Part shown: positions 61,521-64,000 of the stretch, one piece after another
Layout: each line of letters opens with the position of its first letter
How positions within the stretch are numbered: the stretch's first letter is position 1
DNA from: Phycisphaeraceae bacterium
GTDB taxonomy: Bacteria; Planctomycetota; Phycisphaerae; Phycisphaerales; UBA1924
Direction: 5' to 3'
Length of the DNA: 64,000 bases
Assembly (NCBI GenBank): GCA_020639195.1
Contig: JACKHB010000002.1
Location: 558,001 to 622,000, forward strand
The notes under the pieces: model-generated
What the model was told of the DNA's origin: nothing
Databases searched by the model: none
What the model saw: only the letters and a program-made list of their open reading frames with translations
Translations under genes and position numbers: made by a program

Positions 61521-63599
61521 CTAGCCGAGGAAGTTGAGCAGCGTGAGCTGGTTGATCGATGCGGCGGACTGGTATCCCGCCTGGAGTTGCGTCTGGAGGA
61601 GGGTGAAGCGGGAGGCGGCCTCGACCACGTCCAGGTCCTGGAGCTGGCTTCTGGCTGCCTGATCGAACACGACGCGGTCCTCTACGTGCCGAGTCTCGCT
61701 CTCGATGCGCCGCGCGTACCCGCCCACGAGGGCGCGTGTCTCGGCGAGTCGGGCGAGCGACTCTTCGAGCTTGCTCGCCGCAAGTTCGATGCCAAACGTG
61801 TCGTCGTTGTCGAGGCTGTCGCGCAGATCGATGAGCTGGGTGAACACGGAGTCGACGACGCGTACGGTCGCGCGGTCCTGTCCGGCAAGGGTTGCGCTGG
61901 TCGCGTCGTATGTGCCGTTGAGGAGACCGAGCTGGTCCGCGGCCGGCGAGTTGTTGCGAGCGTGGACCTCGAGCGCGGTCGCTCCGAGCGAGGCGTCCTG
62001 GGTAAGGACGATGCCGTTGTCGCCGTTGGACAGGCCCGCGACGAGCTGGTCGGTGGGCCGCCCGTCGGCGGCGAGCTGCGCCTGGATCTGGGTGTTGATC
62101 GTCGCCAGCAGCGACTCAACATTCGTCAGGTCGGTCGGCGCCAGATCGATGTCGATCTCGAATCCGTCGCCGAGGGTGAGCGTGAAGTCGATGTTGAGTT
62201 CGGGCTCGATGACGCCGGTGATCGGGTCGGCCACGCCGTCGATCACGTCCACGCCGCGGCCGTCGTTGAACTCGTCCAGCCGCGTGCCCAGATCCAGGGA
62301 GCGGATGCCCAGGGCGGACGCGACGCCGTTGTTGCCGGGAACCTCCTCGATGGACATGGCGCGGTCGCGGCCGTTGGCGACCTCGTTGAAGATGTCCAGA
62401 CGATCGTTGACATCATCGATGCGGACGCGAAGCCCGAGCCCGGCGCCCTCGATCCGGGCCCGGATGTCCTGGAGGGTCTGCGCGCCGGCGAGGTCGATGA
62501 CGCGCGAGACGCCGTTGTTGTTGACGCGGATCTCCCCGAGATCGACCGAGAGACCGGCCAACGCATCGATGGGCGTGTTCCACGTGAGTCGGGGCGCCAG
62601 ATCAAGGCCGTCGGGAGTCGAGGCGGTGAACGCGATCGTGGCGTCGTCGTCGATGAGTCCGAGGTCCGCCGCGGCGGTCGAGTCGCCGATGTCGGCGAAG
62701 ACCAGTTCGGGATCGGCGCCGCCGGCGGCGTCCGGCAGGACGTCGATCGTGATGGCCTCGCCCGAGATGGAGACTCCGCCCGGGCCGAGGATCTCGACCT
62801 CGTGGTCCTGCTCGTATCGGGACAGGGCGCTCTGGATGGCGTCGACCACGTCCTGAACGGTGTCGGCGCGCGAGAGATCGATCGTCGCGGGTGGCCCGTC
62901 GGCGTAGGTGAACTCGATCTCGGCGAGGGCGACGCCAAGGGATCGCGCTCCCCTGAGGGCGGAGATCGAGGTCTGGGCGGTAAGGTCGGGATCGAGATCC
63001 ACCTGTCCCCGCAGGCGCGCCGAGGTCTGTCCGAGGGCGGAGGACCCGCCGAGCGTGAGCGGGATGGCGTTGCCCGGGCCGAGGTCGGTGATCAGACCCG
63101 ACTCGCCGGCGAGATACCGCACGCCGCCGAGGAACGTGACCAACGGGGTGGTCCCGGGCGACTGACCACCGAGGATGTGGCCGGCGACGCCTTCGCGATT
63201 GGCGATCGAGAACAGGCCCTGGATCAGCGAGTTGACGATGGTGGCCTGGCCCTCGCGCTCTTCGGGCCCGCTGGAGATGTTGAGTTGGGACAGGGCGATC
63301 TGCTTGGCTTCGAGCAGCAGGTCGTTGGCGTCTCCGAGGGCCACATCGGTCTCGGAGAGGGCGGTCTGGGCGTGCTGGAGGTTTCGTTCGATCTGGCCCG
63401 CGCGCTCGAGGCGCTCGTTGAGCAGCGAGATGGTCGCGGCCTTGACCGAGTCCTGGCTGGGACGCGAGATGGCCAGCCCGGTGGCGAGTTGCTCCTGGAT
63501 GCGGGCGAGGTCGATGTTGGTGCGCGCGAGCGAGCCGCTCGTCAGGCGCGAGATGAGCAGGTTCGGCACTCGGGCCAGGCTGGTGGGCAGGATGCTCAT
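61521..63599 (-). CDS. flgL: Flagellar hook-associated protein FlgL (HAP3), long form
   Basis: FlgL joins the hook and the flagellin filament. The ends match FlgL: N-terminal SRLTSGSLARTNIDLARIQE with LATGLAISRPSQDSVKAATI, C-terminal LQDLDVVEAASRFTLLQTQL and the final LTLLNFLG. At 692 residues it is more than twice the enterobacterial length (about 317). The extra part is in the middle, a surface region with flagellin_IN-like beta segments rich in Asp and Gly (for example LTLGDGFEIDIDLAPTDLTN). ATG 63599 lies 35 bases after flgK. Confidence 0.92.
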   Translation of the reverse strand: MSILPTSLARVPNLLISRLTSGSLARTNIDLARIQEQLATGLAISRPSQDSVKAATISLLNERLERAGQIERNLQHAQTALSETDVALGDANDLLLEAKQIALSQLNISSGPEEREGQATIVNSLIQGLFSIANREGVAGHILGGQSPGTTPLVTFLGGVRYLAGESGLITDLGPGNAIPLTLGGSSALGQTSARLRGQVDLDPDLTAQTSISALRGARSLGVALAEIEFTYADGPPATIDLSRADTVQDVVDAIQSALSRYEQDHEVEILGPGGVSISGEAITIDVLPDAAGGADPELVFADIGDSTAAADLGLIDDDATIAFTASTPDGLDLAPRLTWNTPIDALAGLSVDLGEIRVNNNGVSRVIDLAGAQTLQDIRARIEGAGLGLRVRIDDVNDRLDIFNEVANGRDRAMSIEEVPGNNGVASALGIRSLDLGTRLDEFNDGRGVDVIDGVADPITGVIEPELNIDFTLTLGDGFEIDIDLAPTDLTNVESLLATINTQIQAQLAADGRPTDQLVAGLSNGDNGIVLTQDASLGATALEVHARNNSPAADQLGLLNGTYDATSATLAGQDRATVRVVDSVFTQLIDLRDSLDNDDTFGIELAASKLEESLARLAETRALVGGYARRIESETRHVEDRVVFDQAARSQLQDLDVVEAASRFTLLQTQLQAGYQSAASINQLTLLNFLG

Positions 63600-63634
63600 C
63601 GGAGTTCGGACCGCAAGCGGTATGCCATGGGGCG

Positions 63635-64000
63635 TCAGATGATCGAGAGGAGAGTCTGGAGCAGCTCGTCGGCGACGGTGATCACGCGGGCTGCGCCCTG
63701 GTACTGGCGCTGGAAATTCAGGAGATTCAGCGACTCCTCATCCACGCTCACTCCGCTGATGGCCAGGCGCTGGCTATCGAGGGACTGGCGGACGAGCGAC
63801 GCGGCATCGGCCCGGCCGTTGCTGCTGGCCGCGGCGCCGGCGACTCCCTGCACCGTGGTCTGCCAGTGCTCCCGGAAGGAGAGGCCGCCCAGGGCGGTGA
63901 TCGGCGAGTCCTGGAGGGCGACGATGCCCAGGGCGGTCGCGTTCTCGACGAACTCGCCCTCGACGATTCGACCGGTGGCGAGGCGCGAGGGCTCGAGCGC
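63635..64000 (-). CDS. flgK: Flagellar hook-associated protein FlgK (HAP1), C-terminal part
   Basis: The frame is open from the right edge to the stop at 63635, 121 residues visible. The end carries the HAP1 C-terminal domain: VRQSLDSQRLAISGVSVDEE followed by SLNLLNFQRQYQGAARVITV and ELLQTLLSII. Upstream residues (ITALGGLSFREHWQTTV) are also FlgK-like. It leads the flgK-flgL-fliW-csrA-flagellin run. Confidence 0.92.
   Translation of the reverse strand, partial: ALEPSRLATGRIVEGEFVENATALGIVALQDSPITALGGLSFREHWQTTVQGVAGAAASSNGRADAASLVRQSLDSQRLAISGVSVDEESLNLLNFQRQYQGAARVITVADELLQTLLSII

Overview
The window is bacterial and GC-rich, and it looks like chromosome from the phylum Planctomycetota, most likely class Phycisphaerae. 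This rests on the 16S rRNA gene at 19930-21411, whose 5' end reads like planctomycete 16S and which is not followed by tRNAs or 23S. Other pointers are three secreted proteins with a PAPGS/PAPS-type C-terminal sorting tail, a giant surface protein with an N-terminal ERLERRQLL motif, a C-terminal CxxCGYDLxG zinc ribbon, and a futalosine-pathway menaquinone gene (mqnC). There is no plasmid, phage or CRISPR signal; this is mainly core chromosome with a few accessory spots.

Layout. 1-5.2 kb: the 5' part of a giant surface protein, then pheA. 5.3-14.5 kb: a membrane protein of unknown role, the proton-pumping arm of complex I (nuoJKLMN, minus strand, every junction a 4-base overlap), and divergently pgsA-pgpA for phosphatidylglycerol synthesis. 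14.6-19.5 kb: an M1-type lipoprotein peptidase facing the protein-arginine-phosphorylation pair mcsA-mcsB and comF. 19.5-21.6 kb: promoter, structured leader, solitary 16S rRNA and terminator. 21.7-32.4 kb: a secreted metzincin, then a minus-strand run of a degenerate GH10-like protein, a helix-hairpin-helix protein, mfd (frameshifted), phoU and a PqqB-like lipoprotein; then purC and two small secreted/TPR genes.

32.5-45.9 kb: apaG, a ketoacyl-ACP synthase, two sorting-tail proteins, an envelope-and-quality-control run (BamD-like, LptE-like, FtsH), a tandem pair of glycine-zipper lipoproteins sharing an upstream motif, TatD, a transglutaminase-like protein, nnrD with an attached prepilin remnant, and a protein of unknown function. 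46.0-54.4 kb: an unknown gene coupled to tyrS (which carries an in-frame insert of about 80 codons), a rhomboid protease, trpF, an M48 peptidase, a metallo-beta-lactamase fold enzyme, efp with Asn at the active loop, aroK and a low-GC zinc-ribbon membrane protein. 54.4-57 kb: mqnC (frameshifted) and a XerC/D recombinase.

57-64 kb: the late flagellar block, in transcription order flgK-flgL-fliW-csrA-flagellin-flagellin. FliW and CsrA are the known translational switch for flagellin, and both flagellin leaders contain GGA-in-hairpin elements of the kind CsrA binds.

The points most worth a second look are the in-frame tyrS insert, the single-base frameshifts in mfd and mqnC, the candidate CsrA leaders, McsA-McsB without CtsR/ClpC nearby, the solitary 16S gene, the glycine-zipper duplication with its shared palindromic upstream box, and the GH10-like protein lacking both catalytic glutamates.
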